Positions 50,190 through 63,820 are shown, counted from the first letter of the stretch. The stretch is DNA of 64,000 nt from Larimichthys crocea (GCF_000972845.2 NC_040016.1:23770633-23834632), one strand, 5' to 3'. Notes: generated from the letters alone by a model not told the origin. Numbers and translations are program-made.

Positions 50190-50236
50190 CTAGCTGATCT
50201 TTTGATTAGTGGACGACCCCCTCTATCTCGGGCCAT
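50190..50236 (-). mobile_element. Head fragment of the same SINE family
   Basis: The stretch GATCTTTTGATTAGTGGACG followed by ACCCCCTCTATCTC matches the tRNA-like head of the copies at 12.1 and 25.7 kb in the same (minus) orientation. No body follows, so it is a truncated remnant. It is next to a short (TGACA)n run at about 50256-50274. Confidence 0.45.
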
Positions 50237-53200
50237 GACTGTCCACGGCTGCTGACATGACATGACATGACATGAAATCATTGATGCTCACCCTTGTAGG
50301 TCATAGCAGAGCAAATTCAAACTTTGTGGCAATCCTCGGCACACAACTAATGGGAGAGTTGTTGCTGGAACTTTATCGTAGCCCAGCTCACTTTACTACC
50401 ATGTGGAAAAATATTGTAAATGTTTCTAAATGTTTTCAGAGGCCTACAGCTGGCAGTTACAGAAACTCTGCTTAATTTATAAGCACAAGAAAAGTAAAAC
50501 AGAATAAAGAAGCAAAAAGAAATGAATTCATAGCCCAGAGCTCCAAGCATTCAAGGACAATGGTGACTGTACCAGCTCATAAAATCACAGCAATCTCTTT
50601 AACTCAGAGGCACAGAAGGGAAATGCTGCTTTAGCTATTGGAGATTGGGGAATCAATATATAAAAAAGGAGATGGATAAAATATTGGAAAAAGCTGTAAT
50701 TTTAGTGGTGCCTCATGGAAGGTCATTAGCTTCTACAATAAAAGCTTTTAAGGCATTTTCGTGAGAGGAATACCCCAAATTTATTGAAAGTTAAGCTTGT
50801 CTGCCAGCTTACTTCTTGTTTGCCTCACACACTCCTTCAGTATAGCACAGGGATTTTTTAAGTGTGTAGGGACATCAGTTGTGACAGTAATGTCCCATAA
50901 TGTACTCTTCAGTGCATTGGCCTGCTTTGCGCCTCCAGGCATCTTGTTTGAAAGCACAGCCGACTGACTTTCCAGCCTGTGTGAAGTATTTTGACTCGCG
51001 TTGTTTTCCTTGATGGGAGACATAATTCAGCGGTGATGGGAACACCAGCGAGATGGATGGAAATAAAGTGCAGAAATGTGTTTCGGCTTGGTGGGTGGGA
51101 AGCAGGGAGGGGGAGGGAGTGGGTTGGCAGATAAAAAAATGGAGATGAACTGATAAATATGACAAAGGTCTGGAAAATGGCGCTTTTATGAACAGAGATA
51201 AAAACCCAGCATATTAAGATGTGTTGAATGAGAAAAATAAATGACACAGCAACCCACTCCCACAGGTGTGGGTAGAGAAGGCTTGAGTTGATGCTGTGAT
51301 CAAATGAGTGACTAAGAGAATGAAGAACAAATTTAACAGTTTGGCTTTTGAATACGTCATTGTGGAGGAACTGGGTGGGGGTTGGGTCCTTTACAAAATA
51401 TTTTCCAGCAACAAGTGAGTGCAGCAAAGAGAAGTGCAGTTTCTTTTCATTGCATAGTTTGTTCTTGAATAACTTTACATGATCAAATATTGGGATTGAA
51501 TCTTCCTCTTCCAAACTGTTTAGTAGCTGCCCTGGAGCTTTTGATTATGTAATATGATCTTCATTTTCAGAGTCTATTCTTGGATACAGCAGCCGAGAAA
51601 ACTTCATCACCTTGAGGTTCCATTTGGAAATTTGAACATCTGCAATTCAATGACAAGTGGGCAAACACCATCTGCCGATAAAGACCATGTGGTATGACTG
51701 AAACCCCCACAGCATCATCATTTTAAAGTGGGAGTGATCATTGAATGATCTGTTTTGGAAAGCTGTCAGATATAACCCCCCCACAAATCTGCCTCCGGAC
51801 AGGGGGCTTAAGACACTTTTAGATGATCCAACAAGCACATTATGTGATCATACTGAAGCCTGTAGAATTGCACTGTGATTCATGATATTTATGTCATTAG
51901 ATGCATCACAATATGGTGACAGATCTTTGATACAGATGAGGGAAATCCATCCATCTCAAAGCAACATGGATCCAAAAAATAGAAGAATCAAGGCAGTGTT
52001 ATTTTACATTTCTAAAAAAGCATTTTGCTTTAACAGAATATATTTGCATATGAATGAAACATGGATATTTGCATCTCCAGCTTTTTCTAGTCTCCACTAT
52101 CACTTTCTGTGAAGCCCTCCGTCACTGCCGTTCACCAAATACTTTGAATTTCGCTTCATTTTCACTTCCTCTGTGAAGAACCGTTCTTGCCAATACCAGT
52201 CCCAATCCGAGTTGCAAGTTTTATTTAGGCAAATGAATCCACATTGTCCACCTTCATGTAGAACTATAGCTCATGTTTTGTGACTTAGACCTGTGCCATA
52301 AATGCATTTGTACATCGATACAGTTTTTATTGTCTTCATAAATTCTCTTATGAAAATCATACATGCTTCTCTCTTTCTCTTGGTTCCATCCACTGTCTCT
52401 TCTTTGTTTCCTCCATGTGTGCTAATAAATTCACTGGCAGTGGGCCGCAGTGAAACATTAGGTGAGAACGTGGGGAAGGAAGGCTGACAGGGGGTGAACA
52501 CCAATGAGACAATGTGAAAATAAGAATCAAAGGGGTGAAAACGTGTTGATGACAAGTGAGGATCTTTTAATTGACTGTGATGTGTTTAATTGTGACTGAC
52601 TTTTGACTCTGACCTACATTTTATTGTTATTGTTGAAAATTCAGATTGTTCTTCAAGGTCTCTATTTAAAAATCTTTAAATGACAAAGCACCTTGTCACA
52701 TCAAAAAATATGTCTTAATTATACACTCTTTCTTTAAAATGTTCCTATCAAAGCAGTAGCAGACACAGAGTTTACTGCTGTAGTGTACAGCCTCTGTGCA
52801 ACCAATGCAGACTTTCCAGTCTGTCTCAGTTTGGTGGCCCATCTAAGGCAGACTGTGATTGATGAACAGAGAACAGACAGATGATTGCAGTGTAGAACTG
52901 GATCAGCAGCTCCTGAGGCAGGTTGAATGTCCTGAGCAAAAAGTAGGCCCACATCCTTCCCTGGGCCTTTTTCACTGATGGAGGTGCCTGTGGTGTCTAT
53001 ATTAGACATCTACTTCAGGTCTTGGGAGACCTTCAGTTTAATTGAATTTGACAAGTGAAGGTAGACTATTGTACAACTTCTAAATAAGTTAAAGTCAGTG
53101 CTACCTTTTTGTCTTTCTATACTGTACCATTAAATCGACAAAGAGGGTTTTATATACAGCAGGCAGCTTTGATGGCAGCTCTGAATTTTTCAGTATGTTA

Positions 53201-53607
53201 GACATATGGTGCTAAACTAATGTATTCTCCTCCTCCATTCATAAGTCACTCTAAAAGGGTTGTGCATTCATTAGAGGGGGCATAATAGGTATGGAGCGTG
53301 TTTGGTAGAGGTGGTCAGATAAATATATGTGCTGCTTTTTCTCTCTTCATCATTGTCTTTGGCCTCTTGAGTGTGTGTGTGTAATAAGTATGTTGCAGTG
53401 GCCCCTCTCACAGTCTGCAGCTGTAATGGAATGACCCGGCACAGCTGACAGAACACTCCACTTAAAATGGAGCTCCGTGCACATGTGCCACTGTAGCCCT
53501 GCCACATAATTGTTCAATTTACTGTACAGCTAATATTCCTGCGCTGTAATTGAATATGACTTTGTCCTGTTTGAGTAATCTCTTCGTTTCATGCTGTGAC
53601 CCCTTAC

Positions 53608-53608
<1 letters not shown>

Positions 53609-53652
<44 letters not shown>
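53609..53652. repeat. (AG)n microsatellite
   Basis: 22 uninterrupted AG units, pure purine on the + strand. A second impure AG tract follows at 53763-53807. Confidence 0.97.
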
Positions 53653-53654
<2 letters not shown>

Positions 53655-53762
53655 GAGTAAAAGGCGTTTTGTGTAGATAAAGCATGTAGGTCACATTGAG
53701 CTGCCGGGCTTCTGGCAATGAGATCTTTGCTGTTGACATCATTGCTCGGCTACTCACCCATC

Positions 53763-53807
53763 AGAGAGGGAGAAAGAGAAAGAGAGAGTGAGTGAGAGAG
53801 AGAGAGA
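53763..53807. repeat. Impure (AG)n microsatellite
   Basis: AG dinucleotides with AAAG and TGAG interruptions. Confidence 0.9.
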
Positions 53808-55454
53808 TTTGGTTCTCATTTGCGTCTTATTACATCAAGGGAGTCACAAATCTAAAACAACACGAGCTCCATAAAATCACTTAAAGGATCCAGCTTCAAT
53901 CCTCTCATTTAGCGACACCTGTGGTTACTGCTGCATTTTCTGTTCACGTCCTCGAGGTTCTTTTTGTTTCAGCAGAAGAAACTCAGCCATCACACCACGG
54001 GCTAACAGGACTCATCATGTCATGTTTTAATAAAGGAGTGAAAAGTAGTTCTCCACCAAATGCCTGACATCATATTTTGTCTTCCACATCACTTCCAGTC
54101 AAGCACTGATTGAGCTTATACAGAATTTACAGTCCATGATTATGACCTGAAGGACAGCATGTACACCTGCAGATATGTGCCATACAGCACCTGATTGCCA
54201 CAAGACTTTACTAAGGCGGTAGCAGCAATATTAACAAATTAGTCTGCAGTGTGTAGCTCACCTGAATTTGCAAGCACACACTGCTCCACCTCTACCAATG
54301 CAGTTGCATGTTTCTCCCATCAATCTAATACACACATCCACACACAGTGACCAATTCATACAGCTCTGCACAGGTAAACACACTGTCACAGAGCCTTTCA
54401 TTGCATGAACTCAACACCTTTGAGACAAGAATGTGTACGTTAAATTAGTAAATTCCATAATGTGTGGATAATGTGAGAGAAACCTGCCTAATGTGGCACT
54501 TATCTTTTTGGACTTTCTGTTCAAAAACTCCTTAACCCTGTTTTTAAGCCTCTGAGGTTTGTCTGACCTCGTCAGACACCGTGACGTTAACGTTGAGGTC
54601 TCTCATGAGTCCCAACACATTGCCCACCTGTGTCGGCCATCCATAGCTTGTCCTCTAATAAATGTCTTTAGTGTTGCTAAATGAGTTCAAACGTCATTGA
54701 CTCATCCTGCTTCTCCTTCCATTTTTAATCCTCACCATGGATTGTTTACTGGGGACAATTTGAAAAACGGCCCCAGTACCCGTTCTCAAATGTAAATGGG
54801 CTGAATGTCTACTGCTGAAAAAAATGCAGCCTTGAATACCATCAAACATGAGATTTAATCATTTAATGTAAGTTAAGGCAGGACCGGCGCTGATGCCACT
54901 GACCATTTGAGAGAGAAGATGAAGAACAATGAGTGAGGGAACATATTCCTCCCTAAACGTTTAAATTAAGTCTTGCAAAGTTCAATGTTACGCATACATT
55001 GAAAACAACATCATCTCAAGTCAGTTACATAACAAGAAGGTGTAAACACAACATCGACATATCGTCACCTCATAAAGCTGATGTGGGAAACATGTTAGCA
55101 AACAGAAACATTACCGTCTCTGCACAGGAGTGTCCCATTCTCCTTTGTTTCTCGTAACCTCCTCTATGTAAAGAAACCTACATATTAGAGTCTTTAAAAT
55201 AGAATTTCATCTCATCTGTCCTTTGTTTTTTTGTTTTTTTAATATCAATCTCTCCTCTAACCCCTCCTCATGTCGTCCTGTTCTGCTCTAACCTCATTTC
55301 TTCTCTATCCAAGAAGACTCTGACCTTTGATGGTGACTGGGACAGAAAGACGGGCGGTCAGATGGACATGGAGGGCAGAGGGAATTGAATTTCTCCTTTC
55401 TTGATTGCTCCCCCCTTGTCCTGCATTCCTATCTTTTTTTCTTAGCATTTGCAG

Positions 55455-55462
55455 CACACACT

Positions 55463-55521
<59 letters not shown>
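55455..55521. repeat. (CA)n microsatellite
   Basis: About 27 CA units after a short imperfect start. Confidence 0.97.
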
Positions 55522-55523
<2 letters not shown>

Positions 55524-57041
55524 CAGCAGCATAATAGCAGTGTAACGCCCTGGGCTATTTTAGATAAATTATGGAACTCATAATAATTTTCACATTCTCT
55601 TTTCTCTTTTTTCATTGTCATGTCAGAAATCATTGGACATAGAAATCATGTTCTTTGGTGTAAAGTTGATTAATCCGAGTGTGTGCGTTTGTAGCATTTC
55701 CTGCTCTGTGTTTCTGGCCAATAAAAAGGACAGTCCTGACTGGAGTCCAAGTGAACATGAAATGTGATTTTGCAGAAATGTTAGCTGCTAATTTGATCCT
55801 CACAGCTAGAGGTGCTAGAATTATAGCATCAATAAATCATTAGCACATTAATTTTCACACGTTCAAATAATTAGTGGGAACAAATGAGGTCATCAGTGTG
55901 GAGAGTGGCAGCTTCTGTCAGCTTTCTATACGGCAGCATCTTACATTGCAAAGTGTCCGTCCAAAACAACACCATCGTAACAGTAACTGCTGCACATTAC
56001 ATCCTGTAGTAAATCAGTGAATCTTGTTGCTTTTCCATAAAGCATAAAGCTGATGATGCGGACAGTCATTCTTTCACCATGTTCCTTGGTTTAAATTCTA
56101 TTTACCATGAAAATTGTGAAGAACAATTGGACAGAGAAAAAAGTTATTATTTACTTGTTGTGAACGTCTCACTGCAAATGTCCAGTTGTCACTGTACACT
56201 GTACACTGTCCAGCTTCACAGTGTGAAATAAGTGAAACTATTTCCATCCTCAGTAGTGGGAGGAGGACTCTGAGTACCACTCAGCCTGTGAAATGGATAT
56301 GCTTTGTCATCTCTGAGAAGCACGAGTCACATTTCTTGAGTGATTTCAGCTTGGGTGAGGCAAGAAATGTATAACAGAAAGCCTGGGTTACAAAGAGATG
56401 CTATGGAGTTTGAAAGACGAGCATTTACCAGGCAGAGAGCACCTAATAAAACATAGGCTCAAATGTTTTAGCACATTACTCCATGCTAGGGACCCAGCGT
56501 CAGGTCATCTCAGCCACCTTTAAGTATAGTACTTAGTTAAGTTAGCTCAGCAGAAAAACAGCCCACCTTTAAAATGTATAAGTAAGTGAGTGCACCTATC
56601 AGGAAAGGCTAGTTTGTGATTCTACGCTTCCATTAAACCTTTCCCACAGTGTCTCCATGTGCAAGGTTGGTAACACATTGGTGTTCATTTCAAGAAATTC
56701 TGTTAAAACAAAAAAAATAAATAAATAAAACAAAAATACAAGAAAAGGACACCTCAATAAACTGCTTACTAACTGCCCTGTAAGACCTTGATACATTTAT
56801 CATTTTATCAATATTTTTACATGAGTTATTAATCAGTAAATGGAGGGGTGGACCCCTGACCCCCTGGACCACCTGTTTAATGCTTCACTCAGTGGACACT
56901 GATGACAATCTCCCAGTTAATGTTGTTGAAACTGGGTGCAAACAGGGTTTAAAAAACCTGCATTGCAGAATGAGTCCAGTCAGGCAGAAGTCATGTGCTG
57001 TAACTTAAGGCCACCAGCATGTCATTAAAAAATTGTAGTTT

Positions 57042-57236
57042 TGGGGTGTTGTTTAGCTCAGTTGGTAGAGCATCCAAACCATGTACGAAGGCTCAGTCCT
57101 TGCCACAGTGGCCCAGGGTTTGAAACCGACCTGTGGCTCTTTGCTGCATGTCATTCCCCATCTATCTCTCTCTCTCCACATTCCTGTCACTCTTCAGCTG
57201 TCTCTGTCAAATAAAAAGCTTGGAAAAGGCCAAAAA
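57042..57236 (+). mobile_element. tRNA-derived SINE, same family as at 23.75 kb
   Basis: The A box TAGCTCAGTTGG is at 57054-57065 and the B box GGTTTGAAACC at 57117-57127. The body GACCTGTGGCTCTTTGCTGC, the short CT tract and CACTCTTCAGCTGTCTCTGT are shared with the copy at 23.75 kb, and the tail is AATAAAAAGCTTGG...CAAAAAAA. Flanks AAAAATTGTAG (57028-57038) and AAAAAATGTAG (about 57254-57264) resemble a decayed target duplication, but this is uncertain. Both copies are in the same orientation as the host gene. Confidence 0.85.
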
Positions 57237-57681
57237 AATATCTTAAGAAAAAGAAAAAATGTAGCTCTGTCTCCTCCATTCAAGCAACTATTTTACATTC
57301 AGAAAGACTAGGTCTCTGTTTATCTCACATCATGACTAGGTTGGTGGCAGTACACAGTAGTTGGCCATTAACCCTAAATGTAATCCCCAGCTGGTATCCT
57401 GTTTCATTGTCTAAACTTCATTTTGGAACCTTATTGGTGGGGGTGGTGGAGAACCAGCAAAACACTGTGTGTGCTATAGAGAGAGTGAGGTGGTCTTTGA
57501 CCTGATTGAACTGTTGCTCAGCTCCATTGGTAATGGATTATGTTGTTTGGTGACTTTCTTCTCTTTTCCACCTCTGTTGACCTCCATCGCCGACCCCTGG
57601 TACATTCCTGTGGCTCGGGATGACGATGCAATCAAGGCAGTCGGATGCTCAACTAGCCCACCCCCCTCTTGTCCCAGTCAT

Positions 57682-57707
57682 CCCCCACCCCCCCTGCCCC
57701 CTGTCCC
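57682..57707 (-). other. G-quadruplex motif on the minus strand
   Basis: Runs of 5, 7, 5 and 3 C on the + strand with loops of one, two and three bases give a canonical quadruplex motif on the minus strand and an i-motif candidate on the + strand. Confidence 0.8.
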
Positions 57708-58253
57708 TCTCAACAGCAGCACCTCCCTGCCATAGGCGGAGGTAGATGGATTAGCTGAGAAGGCCGGCGTTTCTGAAACTGATTATGGTTTACTTAGAGC
57801 AAGCAGCGTCTACTTCGGGACCATTCTTCATCACTGCGCGCTGATAATATCTAGTCACCACACACAGCGGTACACTCGAGGGATGGCGTGTGTGCATGTG
57901 TATGTGTGCGAGTTGTGCTTTATCTAATGTCTCCCCCCGCAGCGCTGTGTGTGTGCATGTCTGGCCTAAGAAGATCCAGTGCTGCTGTGTATTGGGAATG
58001 AGAGTCTTTCTCTCCCAATTGTGAATTAATTTTCTATGAGCTGAGAGTCGGATTTGAACTTAATAGGGACTTAGATGTACACTCCTCCTCCACGTCTCTT
58101 TTTATTCCACATCCGTACTGCTGCACATCACTCACAAACTTGTGCGTGTGACTGTGTACGCTCATTCCTCGCTCTTTGACTAATAGTAAGCCAGGCTACG
58201 CCCTAGGCCTCCTGTCTCATCCATCCGAGTGTGTGTCTACGTGTAGAAATGTA

Positions 58254-58284
<31 letters not shown>
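58254..58284. repeat. Compound (TG)n(GA)n microsatellite
   Basis: TG units followed by GAGAGA, as at 11.6 kb but shorter. It borders the CNE-like block at 58.33 kb. Confidence 0.92.
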
Positions 58285-59961
58285 TAGGGGGGTGAGGCAG
58301 GACGCTCTGTCTCATTTATCTGCTGTTGACGTTGAGTGTGATTTCCTCTGCTGAGGGGAAGCGATGCCCCTGCTTATTAATTATGCCTGAAATATTAAAA
58401 AGACTCCATCAAACATGAATTATTAATTCATTTGGCCCAGATCATCTCGGCTAAAGATTTGCAAGACTTGTCATACATCATCTGATGAAGCCGTGACAAC
58501 ATTGCACTAGTGAGAGGTACAGTGTTATATCCATGTCAACACAAGGTATGTGTGTGGGTTTGACAGAATGAGAGATTGCGTGTGTGTAATACAGACTGCT
58601 TTTCATTCACTCTTGGCTCTTTGATTAACATTTTAATTCGACCGTGATAATCTGATAATGTCTGATAGGAAGTACTTGATGATCGTAAACACATGATTTG
58701 ATTTCGGTGCCCTGGTTAGCACTGTCCATCTCTGTGTCAGACCTTTAACTGGTCTAATACCTGATGTCTGATGAAAACATTGATTTACATTTGATGTCTT
58801 TGTGTGCAGCACAGAGAGAGGTCCAGGATGTGTGGAGCCTAGCCTAGCACAAAAACTGGAAGGAGAGGGGAAATTTTCATATATATTCTAGATTAAAGTT
58901 CATGTAAAGGCAATTCCCTGTTTTCTTTTAAAACACAATAAATATGTTGGAAAATAGCGCAACGTATAAAAGTCTTCAGCGCAACGCCCCATTTTTGAAT
59001 TGCAACACTTATACGTACAGCTGCTGCTAGCTAGCTCTGCCCTCAATATCCCGAAAATGCATCTTCTTCTTCTGTGGATACCAGACTGTGATAACATTTT
59101 TATTTTCATTTCCAAATAACAAAGTGATGAAGAAGTGGACTGTGAAGGGCTATATTAATGGAGACCTGAACATAATACAGTAATTACAGTAATGTTAGGT
59201 GACAGTAATGTGATTTTTGTGTACTAACATAATCACATCAGGGTTTCTCATTATTTTCATGTGTGTTATCTAATGTCAGTGCATGTAATGTTAGACTGAG
59301 GAAAATACACCGGTAACGGGACACGGGACATCTCTTATATGCAACAGCAGCTTGTGGCTATGACAGGAAATATACAGTATGGAGTCAGATCTGAGTTTAC
59401 GTGTGTTGGTAACAGCCCACACGTACGAGAGACACCTGTCTGGGTGTGACCACCTGCCAATGCACCGTGCTGCCAGTGACCCCCCTCGCTTCATCAAAAC
59501 TCCGCAACGGAGCGATAACCACAAAGTGACGACAGACAGCATTTCACAAGATACATGACTCATGTATGTTTGGACAGAGAGAGAAAGACACAGAGAGACA
59601 GAGATTCATTCAACTCGCCCAGAGTGGTTCAGCGGGCACGCCCCCACAGTCCTGGAGCTGAGAGTACCGCCCATTTTACCTGATTTTGACTAATTTCATA
59701 AACGTGTCATTATTTTTAATCAAATTTGGCTGGGTGGTTAAAAACACTTTCTTATTTAGTCAGACGAACTCAAAGCACATTTATTTTGACTTTACACAGA
59801 CTTTAAGAGTGTTGCTGTGCAGACATGAAGGTGTTTGCTGTAGCACACTAAATGTAGCACATGCTCCACACAATGAATGCCTATGTGCACCTAGATATTT
59901 TTTTCAACTGAGGTGTGTTGATGCGGCAGTTCCCACAGCCAAATTGTGCCAAAAGACACAT

Positions 59962-59962
<1 letters not shown>

Positions 59963-60055
<93 letters not shown>
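59963..60055. repeat. Longest (CA)n microsatellite of the window
   Basis: About 46 uninterrupted CA units. A long perfect tract like this is expected to be length-polymorphic. Confidence 0.97.
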
Positions 60056-60057
<2 letters not shown>

Positions 60058-61649
60058 TAGCTGGTGGAATCTTTTGACAGTGTAGTGATGTCAGTGTGTA
60101 TGTGTGTGTTTACATATACATGAATCGTGCAGAAATGTGTTGCAGGCAGCCATGCAGAGCGTTCTCCATGTATAGTTATTAGTTTGGAGATATGACAGAG
60201 ATTGCAAGAGGTCCTGCCAGAGTGTAACTACATTTCCAAGATGAACGATGAATGGTCTTGCTGCAGAGCCATTTAGTCAGTATTGTTCATGCTCTACAAG
60301 ACCTCAACGACAGAGGACAGGTTGTACTATATTGATGGAAATGGAAAATGTTCCTGCACAGAACTAGGCTGAACCTGAAGTTGTAGGACTCATATAGAGT
60401 CAACAGGAATAGAAATGCAGTGTTTTTATCAAAAAACACAGTTTGTCCATTGTGAGATGTGTGTTTCGCCTCCAGAAAGTCAAGATAAGAATGGCTGGTT
60501 CTACAAATTCATTCTCTCAAAATGATTCAGAAACACATTTTGGTGTACAGCTGACCATGAAGTCCAGTAACACAGTTGAAAAATAGTCCCCTAACTAATG
60601 CACTGGTTTCTCCTGTTTGAGTGACATTTGCTAGAAAACATACAGTGACCTGCTTTTTTAAAAACGAATCAATGTATTCCAGACAAGATTTTTGTCTTCA
60701 TAGGAACCAAGGGGGTGAAGTATCAAGACTGATGCTTTGTCTGTTTTGGTAAAAATATAAGTCTTAACCAACCAAAACTACTCGGTTAACATTTAAATAA
60801 GTTAAAATGTTTAAATAAATAATTACTTAAAATGAATGACTGTTGACAGTTAACACGACTGTCCTCTCACAGTGACAAAGTCATAGGTAGTATATTAAGT
60901 GTTAAGTAATGTCTGATGCCATTGACAGTAGCCCAATCACTGTATATATGATATTCACAGATTTATTTGTCGTGAAAATGCAATTTTTCAATCTACAAAG
61001 TGTGATATATAGACTTAGTTGCATTTGGGTTATGTTAACACAACAAAAGTACGTAAATAGGTTTAGAAAAAGATTGTACCTGACCTGAAGTCAGTGTTGA
61101 TTTCATTGTTTTACATGACTTGAACTGCGATCTTCTACACATCCATTCACCCAGCCCACTTCCTATCACATGATTTGATGTGAGTCTGGGCTTGATGTAA
61201 ACAAAGCTTGAACTTGTATTGTTGTCCTGCTCATGAAGACCTGTCAGGTGCTTGCTTGTTGTGGGTTCCAGTCCTTTTTTTAAAATTGAACCCCATAATG
61301 TGCTTTAACCTGATTGAGGAAATCTGTCTTTTAGTCAGAACTGGTGTTTTTTTGTCAGAAACCTGACAGATACAAAGAGCAGTTTGAAGCCTGTGTGAAG
61401 CCTCTGATCCCTGCATGGTTTTACTGATCCGACCTAACTGCCCAGGGTTTTAGCAACAACGTGAAATTCATATTCCCTGTTATGTCCCCTGAAGGAAGAG
61501 GAGTGCTGCGTGTAGTACTTAACAAATCACTCTCACAGTCTAGGAAAATAAAAGTGAAGTGGGTATCAGTGCTGTAAAGCAGTGCAGTAGCCTCAGTTTA
61601 GAAATATCACGGTGAGCCTGCTGATCTGGAAAACATAGATATGTGATTC

Positions 61650-61702
61650 AAGATAAGATGAAATGTATTCCCCACAAGGGGATCAATGAAGTCATTTTTA
61701 TT
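61650..61702 (-). repeat. Remnant of a common fish repeat (TTGATCCCCTTGTGGGGAA type)
   Basis: On the minus strand the words CATTGATCCCCTTGTGGGGA and CATCTTATCTTGAATC recall a terminal segment found in many dispersed repeats of fish. Recognition is from memory of the motif; the family is not assigned. Confidence 0.4.
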
Positions 61703-63695
61703 TTGTCTTTATGTTTGAGAGGAGTCATTTAAGTTAAATGTGGCAAGGAAAAGATCATGCTGGCCCTGTAGATAGCAGGAGACACTGCCATTATATCTGC
61801 TGTGAATATTCAAGGTCCCCAGAGGAAGAATGGGTCACTCCTGAACTTCCCTCTGTAGTATCACTAAAATTACCTATTCATTGTTTTTCAAAAGACTGAT
61901 GCAAGCAGTGCAAGCAGACAAAGCACAAGAACATTTAGAAATCATCTTCAAACACCAGCAGCTTAATGTGCAAATACACATAACACATTCCAGAAAGATA
62001 CCAGAGATATCGAGATAACAAGACTCCATGCTGAACACAACTTGGACACGCATTCTGTCGATATACGTTGTGGCTCATTAAGTTATTGAAGTCAGGTCCA
62101 TATATCATCCATTCATTTAGATTTATATTGTGGACAGACTCAGACTACTACTCCACTCAGTCCAAGTGTGCAAAGTGGCCATATCTCACAGGAACTTGAA
62201 GAGCCACAAAGCAGAATTTTGTCTTTTTTTTTTTTTCATTTTAATGATTTCTTATCAGATTTAATGCTCATGACCGACATTCATTTTAAACTACTATTCA
62301 GTTCACCAGTGTTGAAAATGCAGAATCTGTAGGCAAGGAATCAAGATTTTGGTACTGGAGATGTTCTGGTTTCAGTTTGTAGCCTGACTAGTATTAACAT
62401 TTCATGTCACATTTGAGTGTGCTTTGGTCACATGCCAAGAGCACAGCTCATTGGCTGAAATGCAAGCTTGGAACTTGATGATAGCTTGGATCAGCTATCG
62501 TCTGATGATGTCAACGTTTGAGCTTCGACACAAGAAATCTTATCATGTAACTGGCAGATTGGCCTGAAGTTTGCTGAGTATGTCCCTGGAGATGACCCAG
62601 TAGGATATATCTATTGAATTCTTTAGTCCAGAGCAATATTTCAGAACTACTGGTCAGATTTTAGGAGTTTTACTCTGGATATTGACGGTCCCCAGAAAAT
62701 GATTTCTAATATTTTAAGTGACCACCTGGTCTTTCCTGTTACATGCCAGGATTTTTTCATATAATCAGTGTTTAAAAAAAAATAACTGGCAACTAATCAA
62801 AGAGTTTGTAGGGAGTAGGTGATGTGTGTACAAAGCTTGACTTTTTTAAATATGTACCACAATCTTTTTCTCAACTTGACCAAGTGGAGCCAAATCATAG
62901 TCAACAAGGATGAATAATTCTGTTGTCGCTATAAGACACTTATTGCAAAAACAGATATTGTAGAAAACAAACTGAAAAAAACATCTATTGATGTTCAGTC
63001 AAAACATTTATTATAATGTAAAAAAACAAACAAACAAGAAAAAAATAATTCAAGTGATATTATGTTCTATGTAAGTACATTGCATAAGCATAAGAGGCTT
63101 TTTTTTTTTTACTGATGAATGGAATTCAATTTTGAATTTCAATTTAATTTTTCCAGCAAACAGGCTGTTAATGCAGACCTGCATTACACAGCTCAGACTG
63201 CTATTACTTACAGAGGGATGAAGAATGGTGTGACTGTCGATAGGTAATTTATGTATTGTGTTTTGGAATTCTCATTGCAATTTCTATAGAGGCAATTTTA
63301 TGTTTCAGAGCAGGGGGATCATGGGAAGGATAGTGCAATGTCAAGAAAAAGTCTCCAAACTCCAATTTCAAGCTTTGGAATTTGAGTGGAGCTCAGTGTG
63401 AGCCCTCTGTCTTCCCCATCTGAGCCAAACTAGCCTGCTCTCCTGGATATCATTTATCCTCTATGTCTGACATGACAGCCATGATGACAAGACAAGTGCC
63501 CCATCACTCACCATTCAGTGCTGCAGAAGGTATGTGCACATGCACATGTGTGTAGATGTGTGTGTGTGAGTGTGTTGGGGCAACCTAAATCAGGATAAGG
63601 TCAATGGCAGTTTGATGCTGTCTTCTCTATCTCTTTCCCATTCTTTTCTTGCAATTCTGACTTCTGTCCACATTCTAATCCATCTGCTCTGTGCA

Positions 63696-63721
63696 TGTGT
63701 GTGTGTGTGTGTGTGTGTGTT
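63696..63721. repeat. (TG)n microsatellite
   Basis: About 13 TG units. A complementary CA tract lies 73 bp downstream (63794-63820), so the two can pair. Confidence 0.95.
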
Positions 63722-63793
63722 ACCATGGCACCATCAAACCAACCCATTTCCCCTCTATTTTCATTGCGACAGACACAAGCACACTCAGGTTTG

Positions 63794-63820
<27 letters not shown>
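63794..63820. repeat. (CA)n microsatellite
   Basis: About 13 CA units, the inverted partner of the TG tract at 63696-63721. Confidence 0.95.

Larger units (their letters stand above)
48214..57041. other. Gene-free stretch
   Basis: Holds AG and CA tracts and one SINE head fragment. The longest open frame of the window (201 codons, minus, 50909-51514) lies here but shows no domain I recognise. No exon or RNA gene was seen. Confidence 0.5.

Noticed and set aside
57054..57127. tRNA gene suggested by A and B boxes
   Set aside because: Same SINE family as at 23.75 kb; tRNA-like head only.
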